42,011 nt of DNA from Bacteroidota bacterium. GTDB taxonomy: Bacteria; Bacteroidota; Bacteroidia; Chitinophagales; Chitinophagaceae. Position numbers and translations under genes: made by a program. Shown piece after piece: positions 10,085 to 19,200 of this stretch. The stretch is taken from assembly GCA_018267585.1 (NCBI GenBank), contig JAFDYE010000780.1, positions 1 through 42,011 of the forward strand. Direction: 5' to 3'. Every line of letters begins with the position of its first letter. The first letter of the stretch is position 1. The notes beneath the pieces are model-generated. The model searched no databases. It was not told the origin of the DNA and worked only from the letters and a program-made list of their open reading frames with translations.

Positions 10085-10154
10085 TTCTTTTTAAGCAGCC
10101 GCAGAGGGGCGGTGGTTTTGTTATGTCATTGGCGGTAGTTTTATTTGTTAGTTC

Positions 10155-11366
10155 TTATTTTGCGGCTGTTACGACAATGGTATTCCCATCGATAATGAAA
10201 TGCACTTTTCCGGCCTCCTGCAGTACTTCCAGTAATTCAGCCACATTCTCTTTCCGCGGGAAAATGCCGGTAAAGGCGACGTCCGGCAGCTGCCCCTGGT
10301 AGACAACATTCACGTCATACCATCGGGCGATCTGGCGCATCATAGGTTGTATTCCGCTGTTGGTAAACCGGAATTTTCCTTCCTTCCAGGCAAGGGTTTC
10401 GCTGAGAGAAGGTGAGGATAACGTGAATACGGGAGTCTGGCCGGAGAGGGAGGCCTGTTGTCCTGGTTTCAGGATACGGTGTGCTGCGCCGCTGCTCACT
10501 CTTATGCCGCCGCTTACCAGGGTGGTCTTTACCGTCTCTTCGTCGGAATAAGCCATCAGGTCGAATTCGGTGCCCAGCACCTGGACCGTCATATTGCGGG
10601 CTTCAACGAAGAAGGGAAGTCTGGCATTGGCCGCCACTTCAAAATAGGCTTCGCCAGTGATCTGCACCCTGCGGTCGGTTCCTGCGAACCTATTCGGATA
10701 ATGGATGGTAGAGGCGGAATTGAGCCATACCTTGGTGCCATCCGGCAACGTCAACTGGTATTGTCCTCCGCGCGGTGTTTCCATGGTATTGTAGACGACA
10801 GGGCCGGCGCCGTCGCTGGCAGCGTTGCCCGCAGGCCGATAGGAGAGCTGTCCATTGGCTAATTTGATCACGCTGACATTGCCCTGGGTAGCCAATGTCC
10901 CGTTGCTCATGGAGTCGAGTACCATCCGGGTGCCGTCACCCAGGGTAAGGATCGCCTTATTGCCTGGAATGGTGTGAGGTACGACCGTGGTCCGTACGAG
11001 CTGATGCCCGGGTTGTCGTCCCATGAAAAGCCACGCGCCGATCGCCAATAAGGCTACTGCCGCCGCTGCGACAGCGGGTTTCCACCAACGTATCGGTCTC
11101 ACCGGTTGCAGGGAAGGGCCGGAAGGCAAGTTGGCCATCATTTCTTCCCAGGTTGTCTGTTCCATTTCCCGGGTCCACAACGGAGTATCGGAGCGCTCAC
11201 CGGGGTCTTCTTCCCGGATCCGCCGGATATGCCGGACCATGTCTTCGCCGACGATGGCATCGAAGTCACCGGAATCCAGCGCCTGGAAGAATTCCGGCAG
11301 GCTTTCCGGCGGGAGCCGGTCGGATTTATACAATTCCAACAGGCAAGAAAACCGTTCGTACGTCAT
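10155..11366 (-). CDS. FecR-family anti-sigma factor
   Basis: This is a 403-residue inner-membrane anti-sigma regulator. The start was placed at the ATG at 11366 because AGGAGAG (11375-11381) sits 8 bases upstream and the protein then begins MTYERFSCLLELY. Further upstream in-frame starts would only add a low-complexity leader. The cytoplasmic N-terminal part (about 1-90) would bind the sigma factor. A single transmembrane helix lies near 96-114 (VAAAAVALLAIGAWLF). The periplasmic FecR domain follows, with TPRGGQYQLTLPDGTKVWLN, TGEAYFEV and VQVLGTEFDLMAY. The C-terminus is a DUF4974 domain (AELLEVLQEAGKVHF) that should touch the receptor STN domain. It lies 66 bases downstream of the sigma gene and precedes the susC it should regulate. 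Confidence 0.93.
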   Translation of the reverse strand: MTYERFSCLLELYKSDRLPPESLPEFFQALDSGDFDAIVGEDMVRHIRRIREEDPGERSDTPLWTREMEQTTWEEMMANLPSGPSLQPVRPIRWWKPAVAAAAVALLAIGAWLFMGRQPGHQLVRTTVVPHTIPGNKAILTLGDGTRMVLDSMSNGTLATQGNVSVIKLANGQLSYRPAGNAASDGAGPVVYNTMETPRGGQYQLTLPDGTKVWLNSASTIHYPNRFAGTDRRVQITGEAYFEVAANARLPFFVEARNMTVQVLGTEFDLMAYSDEETVKTTLVSGGIRVSSGAAHRILKPGQQASLSGQTPVFTLSSPSLSETLAWKEGKFRFTNSGIQPMMRQIARWYDVNVVYQGQLPDVAFTGIFPRKENVAELLEVLQEAGKVHFIIDGNTIVVTAAK

Positions 11367-11432
11367 AAATAGGGCTCTCCTATAGTAAAGACGACTGTGG
11401 GACGGGTGTGCCGTAATGGCGTTCAAAATAAA

Positions 11433-11987
11433 TCAGAAATGATCGAGCAGTTGGTTGCGGATGGCCCGTAAGGCGAGTTCCATGTGTTTTTTGACGGTGG
11501 CTCTCGAAAGCTGCATTTTGCCGGCGATCTCTTCGTAAGTAAGGTGTTGTTCCCGGGCAAGTGTATATACCTGCCGCTGTTGGGGGGGCAGGTTGGCTAC
11601 GGCACTCCTTAGCAGCCTGGTATATTCGCGGTCGAGTAAAAGATGGTCGCTGTCATTGACGAAGGAGGAGGGTGTGCGCTCCAGTTGAAGGCGTGACCTG
11701 CTCTCAAGGGCAGTTTTCTTCAGCTGGTCCAGCAGCGTGTTGCGAACCAGGATAAAAAGGTAGTTTTCGAAGTGGTCGATTGCCGGCAGCAGGGCTCTTT
11801 TTTCCCATAATTTGATAAAGATCACCTGGATAATATCCTTTGCCTTCTCTCTTTCTTTCAGGTAAGTGAAGGCCGTATGGAATATCACGGAACTATAACG
11901 ACGGTAAAGCATATTAAAGGCCTGTTGATCTCCTGCCGCAATTTTTTCCAGTAAATGCCGGTCGTTATGACTTTCCGTATGTCGCAA
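11433..11987 (-). CDS. ECF RNA polymerase sigma factor (cassette 1)
   Basis: This 184-residue sigma-70 factor of the ECF type has region 2 at about 22-90 (AFNMLYRRYSSVIFHTA, KDIIQVIFIKLWEKR) and region 4 at about 120-180 (LPPQQRQVYTLAR, LTYEEIAGKMQLSRATVKKH). It lacks other domains, as usual for FecR-controlled factors. The start appears to be TTG at 11987: an in-frame stop lies just upstream, and no in-frame ATG occurs before the conserved LLEKIAAGD segment. It is the first gene of the minus-strand operon and diverges from a second sigma gene at 12181. It probably directs transcription of the fecR-susC-susD-glycosidase operon once released by FecR. Confidence 0.92.
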   Translation of the reverse strand: MRHTESHNDRHLLEKIAAGDQQAFNMLYRRYSSVIFHTAFTYLKEREKAKDIIQVIFIKLWEKRALLPAIDHFENYLFILVRNTLLDQLKKTALESRSRLQLERTPSSFVNDSDHLLLDREYTRLLRSAVANLPPQQRQVYTLAREQHLTYEEIAGKMQLSRATVKKHMELALRAIRNQLLDHF

Positions 11988-12180
11988 AACAAGTTATGAG
12001 ATAGATCTGCTAAAGTAACAAAAATCTCCTAAAGAGGGAAGGAGGCGACAGCCGGCCGGCCGGAGGCCACCTCCTATGGTGGCGGGAAACGGGGGCGTCG
12101 GGGCCGGTTGACAAAACTTAAAAATTTCGTAAACTTGGTTTATAGGGGCGCGCCGCGCGGATGACGATCTTTGCGGGGTT
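11988..12180. promoter_or_regulatory. Divergent intergenic region between two sigma genes
   Basis: This 193-base stretch separates two oppositely oriented ECF sigma genes and must carry both promoters. It contains an AT-rich core around 12110-12142 and a GATCTTTG box (12166-12173), close to the Bacteroidota -7 consensus TAnnTTTG, immediately before the plus-strand gene. A GGCCGGCCGG palindromic run lies near 12051-12062. No exact -33/-7 pair could be assigned with confidence. Confidence 0.4.
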
Positions 12181-12750
12181 ATGTGCACCCAGGAAATGCT
12201 CTCCGACGACAGCCCCTTACTGCTGCGGCTCAAAGAAGGAGACCGAACTGCTTTTGATGAGATTTTCAACCGCTACGCGGGGCCTATCCTCACGTATATC
12301 CGGCGGCGATTGAGCGGGGCTGCTGAAGCAGACGATATTCTCCAGGAAGTATTCCTCCGGCTTTGGAAAAAGCGCGATTCCATCATTATCCAGCGCTCGT
12401 TCCGCAATTATATTTATACGACAGTCCAAAACTGTATCAGCGATCATCTTCGCGCTGTCCGGAAAGAGAAGTGCGCCCTGGTGGACGAATTTCAGGAGCG
12501 GGCGACCGAGAGACCGCAGCCCGACGAACAATACCAGCACAAACAGGTCTATCATATCTGGAAGGACGCCACGAGGAAGCTGCCCGGACAGATGCGCCGC
12601 ATCTACGTCATGAAGACGGAAGACCAGCTGACGGTGAAGGAGATCGCCTCACAGCTGCAGCTGAGTGAGCAGACTGTTAAGAATCAGTTGCATACGGCGG
12701 GACAGCGGATCGTCAAGATACTGCGGCAGGTTCAGTTATTCTTTTTGTAG
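12181..12750 (+). CDS. ECF RNA polymerase sigma factor (cassette 2)
   Basis: This 189-residue ECF sigma factor has region 2 (TAFDEIFNRYAGPILTYIRR, ADDILQEVFLRLWKKRD) and region 4 (LPGQMRRIYVMKTEDQLTVK, IASQLQLSEQTVKNQL). The ATG at 12181 was taken as start; an ATG at 12196 is also possible, and neither has a good Shine-Dalgarno. Its natural partner is the short FecR at 15414, but an ABC-type permease gene lies between them, which is unusual for this pairing. It is divergent from the cassette 1 sigma factor, which it resembles only at family level. Confidence 0.92.
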   Translation: MCTQEMLSDDSPLLLRLKEGDRTAFDEIFNRYAGPILTYIRRRLSGAAEADDILQEVFLRLWKKRDSIIIQRSFRNYIYTTVQNCISDHLRAVRKEKCALVDEFQERATERPQPDEQYQHKQVYHIWKDATRKLPGQMRRIYVMKTEDQLTVKEIASQLQLSEQTVKNQLHTAGQRIVKILRQVQLFFL

Positions 12751-12814
12751 GTCGCGGGTTCGAGCAAATTGTAGGTCGGGGTTCGCGCAAATTGGAAGTT
12801 GAGGTTCAAGCAAA
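12747..12814 (+). repeat. Three imperfect tandem repeats of about 23 bases
   Basis: Copies begin at 12747, 12771 and 12794. The shared pattern is GTAGGTCG, then GGTTCG, then GCAAATT; the third copy is more diverged. The stop codon of the sigma gene lies inside the first copy. No hairpin-plus-T-run is seen, so it does not look like a terminator. The remainder of the gap (to 12923) shows no gene. Confidence 0.6.
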
Positions 12815-12923
12815 GCGAGACAATCGCTGTATCGAAAACGCACAGTCGAGGGCTTAATGATGGTGATTGTTATTGTATATCAGTCGAATATATAGTCGGC
12901 ATTCTTATTGAGGCTTGTTTGCC

Positions 12924-15326
12924 ATGGTGAGAGATAACCTAAAGACTGCCTGGCAGAATTTACGCGGCAATAAGGTCTATGTCGCAATCAATACGGTGGG
13001 CCTGGCGGTGGGCATTGCTGCCTGTCTCCTTGTCTTCCTGCTGGTCCAATTCGAAACGGGTTTTGACGATTTTCATCCCAATAAAGAGCGCATATACCGG
13101 GTGGTGGCGGCGACCAGGACGACGGCCGGAATGAATTATTCAAAGGCGAGCGCCTATCCCGTCGCGGAGGCCCTGCGAATCGACTACCCGCAGCTGGAGC
13201 ACGTCGCGCGGATCTATGTCCGTGATAATAAGGAGCTGGCTTTGGTCAGCGATGACGCGGGGGCGGCACAAAAGAAGTTCAAGGAGAAGGTATTTTATGC
13301 CGAGCCTGAATTCTTCGACATCTTCAATTTCCCCTTCCTTGCGGGAGATGCGAAGACCGCTCTATCGGAACCCAATACGGTGGTCCTTACGCAGGAAACG
13401 GCTGAGAGATATTTTGGGGACTGGCGGTCGGCGGTCGGCCGTCTTATCCAATGTGATGCGGTCGGCGTCTGTAAGGTGACGGGCATTTTGAAGAATGTTC
13501 CCGCCAACACAAATTTTCCGCTGAATGTTGTGCTGTCGTTCGAGACTGCCAGGCATGAGGATCTGCCAACGGATTGGGGAGGCCAGGACGGATCGTTAAA
13601 TACCTTTTTGGTGCTTCCCCCGGCTATCGCGGCGTCGCAATTCGACAAGGACCTCGAGGTCTTTGTAAAAAAACATGCGCCTGAGCAATACTCGAACCAC
13701 GGCTATATCCTTCAGCCGCTGGCCGACATGCACTATAACAGCCGCTTTGGAACCTATAGCGGGGCTACGTTCAGCAAACCGCTGATCACCGCCCTCAGTC
13801 TGATCGGCTTTTTTCTCCTGCTGATCGCCTGTATCAATTTTATAAATCTCGCTACTGCGAGGGCTGTCCACCGGTCGAAGGAAGTGGGTGTCCGCAAGGT
13901 CCTTGGCAGCAGCAAGGGGCAGCTGATCGTCCAATTCCTGGGCGAAACCTTTCTGATCACGTTGTTCTCGGTCGCGGTGGCCGTCCTGTTTGCCACCCTC
14001 GCCTTGCCTTTGCTCAATGGTCTCCTGCAAATACCGCTGAAGATATATCCCGGTGTTTCGCTGGTCGCCTTCCTGGTCGTCGTTGTCATCGTCGTAACAT
14101 TCCTGTCGGGCTTTTATCCTGCCCTGGTCCTGTCGGGAATGAATCCCGCCATCGTCCTGAAGCGGAAACTGACGAGCCGCACCGCCGGGGGAATGTCCGT
14201 CAGGAGGGTGTTGGTCGTCTTCCAGTTCGCCATTGCGCAGGCTTTTATCCTGGGCACGCTGGTCGTAGCAAGCCAGATCAGCTATTTCGAGAATGCATCG
14301 ATGGGTTTTGATAAGGAGGCCGTCGTCACGGTGCCGCTTGCGAACGACACGTCACGCCAGTATAAGGCGGATGTGTTGAAAAGGCAGCTGCTGCAGCAGG
14401 CCGGGATAAAAGATGTAAGCCTGAGCATTTTTACTCCGATAGACAAAGCCAGCTGGGACGGCGATTTTACCTTCGACAATGCCGCAAAAAAGGCGGATTT
14501 CAACGCCGAGTTCAAATGGGCGGACGCCGACTATTTTAAGACCTATGATATCCCCTTCGTCGCGGGCGGGCCCTATAAACAGGCGGATTCGGTCACCGGA
14601 TTTGTGGTGAATGAGATGATGGCGAAGCGACTCGGTTTTACATCCCCCGAACAGATCATCGGCCGCAAACTGGCTTTTTGGGACGGTAAGATCAGCGCGC
14701 CGGTGGTCGGGGTGGTAAAGGATTTTAACAGCAAGACGCTTGCCGTCGGGATGAAGCCGGTCGTGCTGGGTTCTTACAGGCCCCTATACCGGCTGCTCAA
14801 TATAAAGATCGAGCCGCAGCAGGTGAAGCAGACGCTGGCGGCGATCGAAAGGCTCTGGACCGCTACCTATCCCGGCTATACTTACGAATATCAATTCCTT
14901 GACCAGAAGATCGCCGACCTGTACAGACAGGAGAGCCGGCTGTCGCAGCTGTATCAGCTGTTTGCCGTGATCGCCATTTTTATTTCGTGTCTGGGTCTGT
15001 ATGGCTTCGTATCATACATGGCCGTGCAGCGTACGCGGGAAGTCGGCATCCGGAAGGTGTTGGGCGCGTCGGGGATGAGTATCGTCTACCTGCTCTCGCG
15101 GGAGTTTACGGTGCTTATCGGTGTGGCCTTTTTGATCGCGAGTCCGCTGACCTATTATTTTATGCATCAGTGGCTGCAGAAGTTTGCCTACCGGATAGAT
15201 ATCGGTTTCGGTATATTCTTCTCTACTCTTCTTATTTCTCAAATCATCGCGTGGCTTACCGTCGGCTATCAGGCGGTAAAGGCGGCGCTTGCCAACCCGG
15301 TCAACAGTCTTAGGACGGAAGGGTGA
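12924..15326 (+). CDS. MacB/FtsX-type ABC transporter permease
   Basis: This is an 800-residue inner-membrane protein of the two-copy FtsX kind common in Bacteroidota. One helix near residues 18-42 is followed by a periplasmic MacB_PCD core domain (FDDFHPNKERIYRVV). A first FtsX block comes at about 287-410 (INFINLATARAVHRSKEVGV, RKVLGSSKG), then a second anchor helix near 425-455 and second periplasmic domain, and a second FtsX block at about 680-795 (CLGLYGFVSYMAVQRTREVG, RKVLGASG). Such permeases pair with a separate MacB/LolD-type ATPase and act as mechanotransmitters for export of peptides, lipoproteins or antibiotics. No ATPase gene is present here. The ATG at 12924 was chosen over an upstream TTG at 12915. 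Its position between the sigma and fecR genes suggests co-transcription, but 172 and 87 bases separate it from them. Confidence 0.9.
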   Translation: MVRDNLKTAWQNLRGNKVYVAINTVGLAVGIAACLLVFLLVQFETGFDDFHPNKERIYRVVAATRTTAGMNYSKASAYPVAEALRIDYPQLEHVARIYVRDNKELALVSDDAGAAQKKFKEKVFYAEPEFFDIFNFPFLAGDAKTALSEPNTVVLTQETAERYFGDWRSAVGRLIQCDAVGVCKVTGILKNVPANTNFPLNVVLSFETARHEDLPTDWGGQDGSLNTFLVLPPAIAASQFDKDLEVFVKKHAPEQYSNHGYILQPLADMHYNSRFGTYSGATFSKPLITALSLIGFFLLLIACINFINLATARAVHRSKEVGVRKVLGSSKGQLIVQFLGETFLITLFSVAVAVLFATLALPLLNGLLQIPLKIYPGVSLVAFLVVVVIVVTFLSGFYPALVLSGMNPAIVLKRKLTSRTAGGMSVRRVLVVFQFAIAQAFILGTLVVASQISYFENASMGFDKEAVVTVPLANDTSRQYKADVLKRQLLQQAGIKDVSLSIFTPIDKASWDGDFTFDNAAKKADFNAEFKWADADYFKTYDIPFVAGGPYKQADSVTGFVVNEMMAKRLGFTSPEQIIGRKLAFWDGKISAPVVGVVKDFNSKTLAVGMKPVVLGSYRPLYRLLNIKIEPQQVKQTLAAIERLWTATYPGYTYEYQFLDQKIADLYRQESRLSQLYQLFAVIAIFISCLGLYGFVSYMAVQRTREVGIRKVLGASGMSIVYLLSREFTVLIGVAFLIASPLTYYFMHQWLQKFAYRIDIGFGIFFSTLLISQIIAWLTVGYQAVKAALANPVNSLRTEG

Positions 15327-15413
15327 GGCCTCCTAATATGACCAAATTGTTAAGTCGAAAATCGCTCTAGTACCAGGGTCTCCCGTCTTCCGTCTATTGG
15401 TCAAAGCGTTGAA

Positions 15414-16226
15414 ATGACCTATACCGACGATATGCATCCGGACGAAGACTGGAAAAAGGCCTGGGAGGATCCCGAGGAGATAGATCCTGCGAAGAAGAAG
15501 GTCCTGCTCGACCGCCTGCACCGGAAGATGGATGGAGGGGTGCGTCGTCTCCTACTGACGGCACTTTCTGCGGCGGCGGCTGTACTGGTCCTCTTTTTCG
15601 CGAGGACGCTCCTCAGCCCGGCGCCGGTCCCCGAAGCGCAGTGGCGGGAGATCGCCAGCAACACCGGCATGCTGCGGGTAGTCCTCGACGATAGCTCGAT
15701 ACTTTGCCTGGCGCCGCATTCATCGCTGCGGGTCTGTCCGGCATTCACCACACACCGAAATGTTGCGCTGACAAAGGGTTTCGCCTTTTTTGAGGTGGCG
15801 AAGGACGAGCGTCATGCCTTTACTGTAGCGGCCGGCAGGCAGAAGGTGACGGTGCTCGGGACTTCTTTCTCTGTGCGGCGACTGGACTCTGTGGATATAC
15901 ATCTGATGGTAAGGGACGGGAAAGTGGGGCTCGATGGCCGGGAGGTGCTGACGGCGGGGCAGGAGATCACTACGACTGCCGGCATTGGGGGCCGGATCGG
16001 GCAGGTAGACGCCGCGGCGACGGACTGGTGGCTGCAGCAGCAGGTGCGGTGGCACAATATCGCGCTGGGCGATCTGCTGCAGCGGCTGGAGAACTACTAT
16101 CAAATAAAACTGACCTACGGTACTATCGATAAGAAGATGAAAGTGACGCTCACCTGGGACATGGGCATATCATTGGAAGAGAACCTGGGCCTATTGAACA
16201 CCGTGACGGGCTACAATATCCACTAA
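15414..16226 (+). CDS. Short FecR-family anti-sigma factor
   Basis: This 270-residue FecR-like regulator has a brief acidic cytoplasmic segment (DDMHPDEDWKKAWEDPEE) and one transmembrane helix at about 44-63. The periplasmic FecR domain contains LRVVLDDSSILCLAPHSSLR, GFAFFEVAKDERHAF and VTVLGTSFSVRRL. A C-terminal DUF4974-like domain ends LNTVTGYNIH. The cytoplasmic part (about 43 residues) is much shorter than in the other two FecR proteins here, so its contact with the sigma factor may be minimal. The start may be the ATG at 15414 or the one at 15432; neither has a convincing Shine-Dalgarno. The stop is 64 bases before the susC-like gene it should control. Confidence 0.9.
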   Translation: MTYTDDMHPDEDWKKAWEDPEEIDPAKKKVLLDRLHRKMDGGVRRLLLTALSAAAAVLVLFFARTLLSPAPVPEAQWREIASNTGMLRVVLDDSSILCLAPHSSLRVCPAFTTHRNVALTKGFAFFEVAKDERHAFTVAAGRQKVTVLGTSFSVRRLDSVDIHLMVRDGKVGLDGREVLTAGQEITTTAGIGGRIGQVDAAATDWWLQQQVRWHNIALGDLLQRLENYYQIKLTYGTIDKKMKVTLTWDMGISLEENLGLLNTVTGYNIH

Positions 16227-16290
16227 ACATTCCGTATCGAACCAGGAATTTTTCGCGCCTGCCGGTGCGAGGTATAATCTATTGTCTATA

Positions 16291-19200
16291 ATGAAAAGGA
16301 ATATGTTACACAAAAGACTGAACCTAACGATCTTATTCACACTACTCCTCCTGCTCGCGGGTCCGGCTTTTGACGGGCTGCATGCGCAGAAAGGCACGCT
16401 GCGTTTCCGGCACGGGGCGGGGAGTCTGGCCATGGTGGCGGAGGAATTCGGGAAGCAGTTCAAGGTCCAGCTGGCCTATGCCGATGCGGAGCTTGGCGCT
16501 GTAAAGGTGGCCGCGGCGAGCTATGAGGCGGTTGGCGTCGGCGAGCTGCTGAACAAGGTGCTGGCTCCTGCCGGATTCAAGGCTACGGCGCGCGGCAATA
16601 GCTGGGTCATCAAGCGCGGCGAGGCGGGCGAGAAGAAGGGACTGCCCATGGTGATCACGGGTGTGATAAAAGAAGGAGCCATTGCGGTATCCGGCGCTAC
16701 CGTTATCATCAAGCAGGACGGGCAGCGGGCCGTGACGACCGTCGCCGACGAAAAGGGTGCGTTCGGCAAGATACTGACCGGTGTAGCGGAGGGGACGCTG
16801 GAGGTCTCTGCCGTCGGCTACCGGACTATGCGGAGGAAGTTCGACGCGCTCGAGAATGTCTACCTGCCTATCGAGCTGCAGAAGGATGACCGGCAGATGC
16901 AGGATGTTGTCGTGACTGCGCTCGGTATCAAGAGAGAGGAGCGATCGCTGGGTTATGCTACGACCACCATACAGGGCAAACAGCTGACGGACGCGCTGTC
17001 CGGCAACTGGACCGATGCATTGTCGGGCAAGGTGGCTGGTCTCACCCTGGTGCGCTCGAATGGCGGCCCGGTGGGGACCAACAAGATCATCCTCCGCGGC
17101 GAGAACAATCTTACTGGTGACAACGAGGCCCTGATCGTGGTGGACGGTGTCGTCATCAACCAGGGCAGCGGCCGGCGCAGCGCCATCAGCGGAGAAGTGC
17201 CTTATGGCACGAGCAGCGACAATATGCCCGCCGACTATGGCAGCAATACCAACGATCTCAATCCGGAAGACATAGAATCGGTCCAGATATTAAAAGGTCC
17301 CGGCGCCGCGGCCCTCTACGGGCAGCGGGGCGCCAACGGGGCGATCATCATCACTACCAAGTCGGGCAGCATAAGGAAGGGGGGGCTTGGCATTACTGTG
17401 GTGTCCAATGCCAGCGAAGAGGAGGTCAACCGCTGGCCGGCTATGCAGTGGGAATATGGCCAGGGTCTCGCGGGGGCTTCGTATTACTCCTATGGAGCCT
17501 CTGCGGACGGCGCCAGCACCAGCGGCACGAGCTCGGCCTACGGCCCGAAGTTCGACGGGCAGCTGTTTTATCAGTACGACCCGGTGACCCAGGCGCAGGG
17601 CAAGCAGCGGACCCTGTGGCGCCCGTATAAGAACAATGTCCGTGCGTTCTTCAGGCCGGGTCAGACGATAACCAACACCGTCAGCATCGACGGCGGATCG
17701 GACAAGACCACGGCCCGGTTCTCGGTGACCAATGTGGACAACAAATGGATCGTGCCGAATACCGGATACCGGCGCAATTCCGTCAGCCTTAGCGTCAACT
17801 CGAAGGTCAGCGACAAGCTGCAGATATCGTCCAAGATCGACTACAACAATATGTGGAGCGACAATCTTCCCGGCGCCGGCTATGGCAACCAGTCGATCAT
17901 GTACTGGTTCATCTTCTGGCAGCCCAGCGCGAGCCTGGACTGGCTGCGAAACTACTGGGTCAAGGGTCAGGAGGGGAGGCAGATCGAGTTCCCGTTCAGC
18001 TCCTATCCCGAGAACCCTTTTGCCGTCAGCTACGCCTTTATCAACAAGTCCAATCGCAATGAGCTGACGGGCAATGTAACGGCCACGTATCAGCTGACCA
18101 AAGAGTTGAGCCTGCAGATGCGGACCTCGCTGGACTTCTCTTACGAGACCAGGGCGCAGCAACGGCCCTATGACGCCGGCGCCAAGTACCCCAAGGGCAG
18201 CTATCGCACGCAGAACATCTTCTCCGAAGAGTCGGGCGCCGACTTTATGCTGCGCTATGTGAAGAATATCGCCCGGGACTTCCGCATTACGGCTACCGGC
18301 GGCGGCAGCATCCTCCGCAATAACTACAACTACAACGAGGTCCGCGCCGACTCGCTGACCTATCCGGGTATCTATACGCTGTCGAATAATGCGGGTCCGC
18401 TGGTGACGTTGCCGGCGAGGAGCCAGTATGGGATCAATAGTTTTTACGGGCTGTTGTCGGGTTCGTATAAGGACTATCTTTTCCTCGACCTGACGGCGCG
18501 CCAGGACTGGAACAGCGTGCTGGCGACACCGGAGCGCACGGCCAATGCCGGGTTCTTCTATCCTTCCGCGAATCTTAGCTATGTGGTGTCCGACGCCTTT
18601 CATCTGCCGGCCTGGATCAGCTTTGCCAAGCTGCGTCTGTCCGCCTCGGGGGTGGGCAGCGGCGGTACCCAGCCTTATCTGACGGCCTACAACTATTCCT
18701 CTGCCGGCAGTCTTTATAACGGCGGTCTCCAGAACCCTTCGCTGCTGGCCAATCCCAATCTGCGGCCGCTGCGTACGATCACCTATGAGGTGGGCACCGA
18801 TATCCGTCTCTTCCAAAGCCGGCTCGGTCTGGACGTCGCGGTATACAACGGCAATACGAAAGACCAGATACTCAAACGGGTCGTTGACCGGTCTTCCGGC
18901 TATAGCCAGGCGCTGATCAATGCCGGAAAGGTCAATAACAGGGGTATCGAGGTGGCGCTCAACGGCTCGCCGGTGAAGACAAAGAATTTTTCGTGGACGG
19001 TCAACGTCGTCTTCGACGCCAATACCAATAAGATCAAGCAGCTGGCGGACAGCAGCGTCGTGATCTACAACGGTCCTGTCGGCGGCGGCCAGATCGTCGC
19101 CAAGGTCGGCGGCAGCATGGGCGATCTTTACGGTCAGGGCTATCTGCGGGCGCCGGACGGGCAGGTGGTATACGACAACAAGACGGGTTTTGCGCTGCTC

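Noticed and set aside
12747-12814. Resemblance of the GGTTCGA cores to a tRNA T-loop
   Set aside because: No acceptor, D or anticodon arms can be drawn, and the cores recur as tandem repeats.
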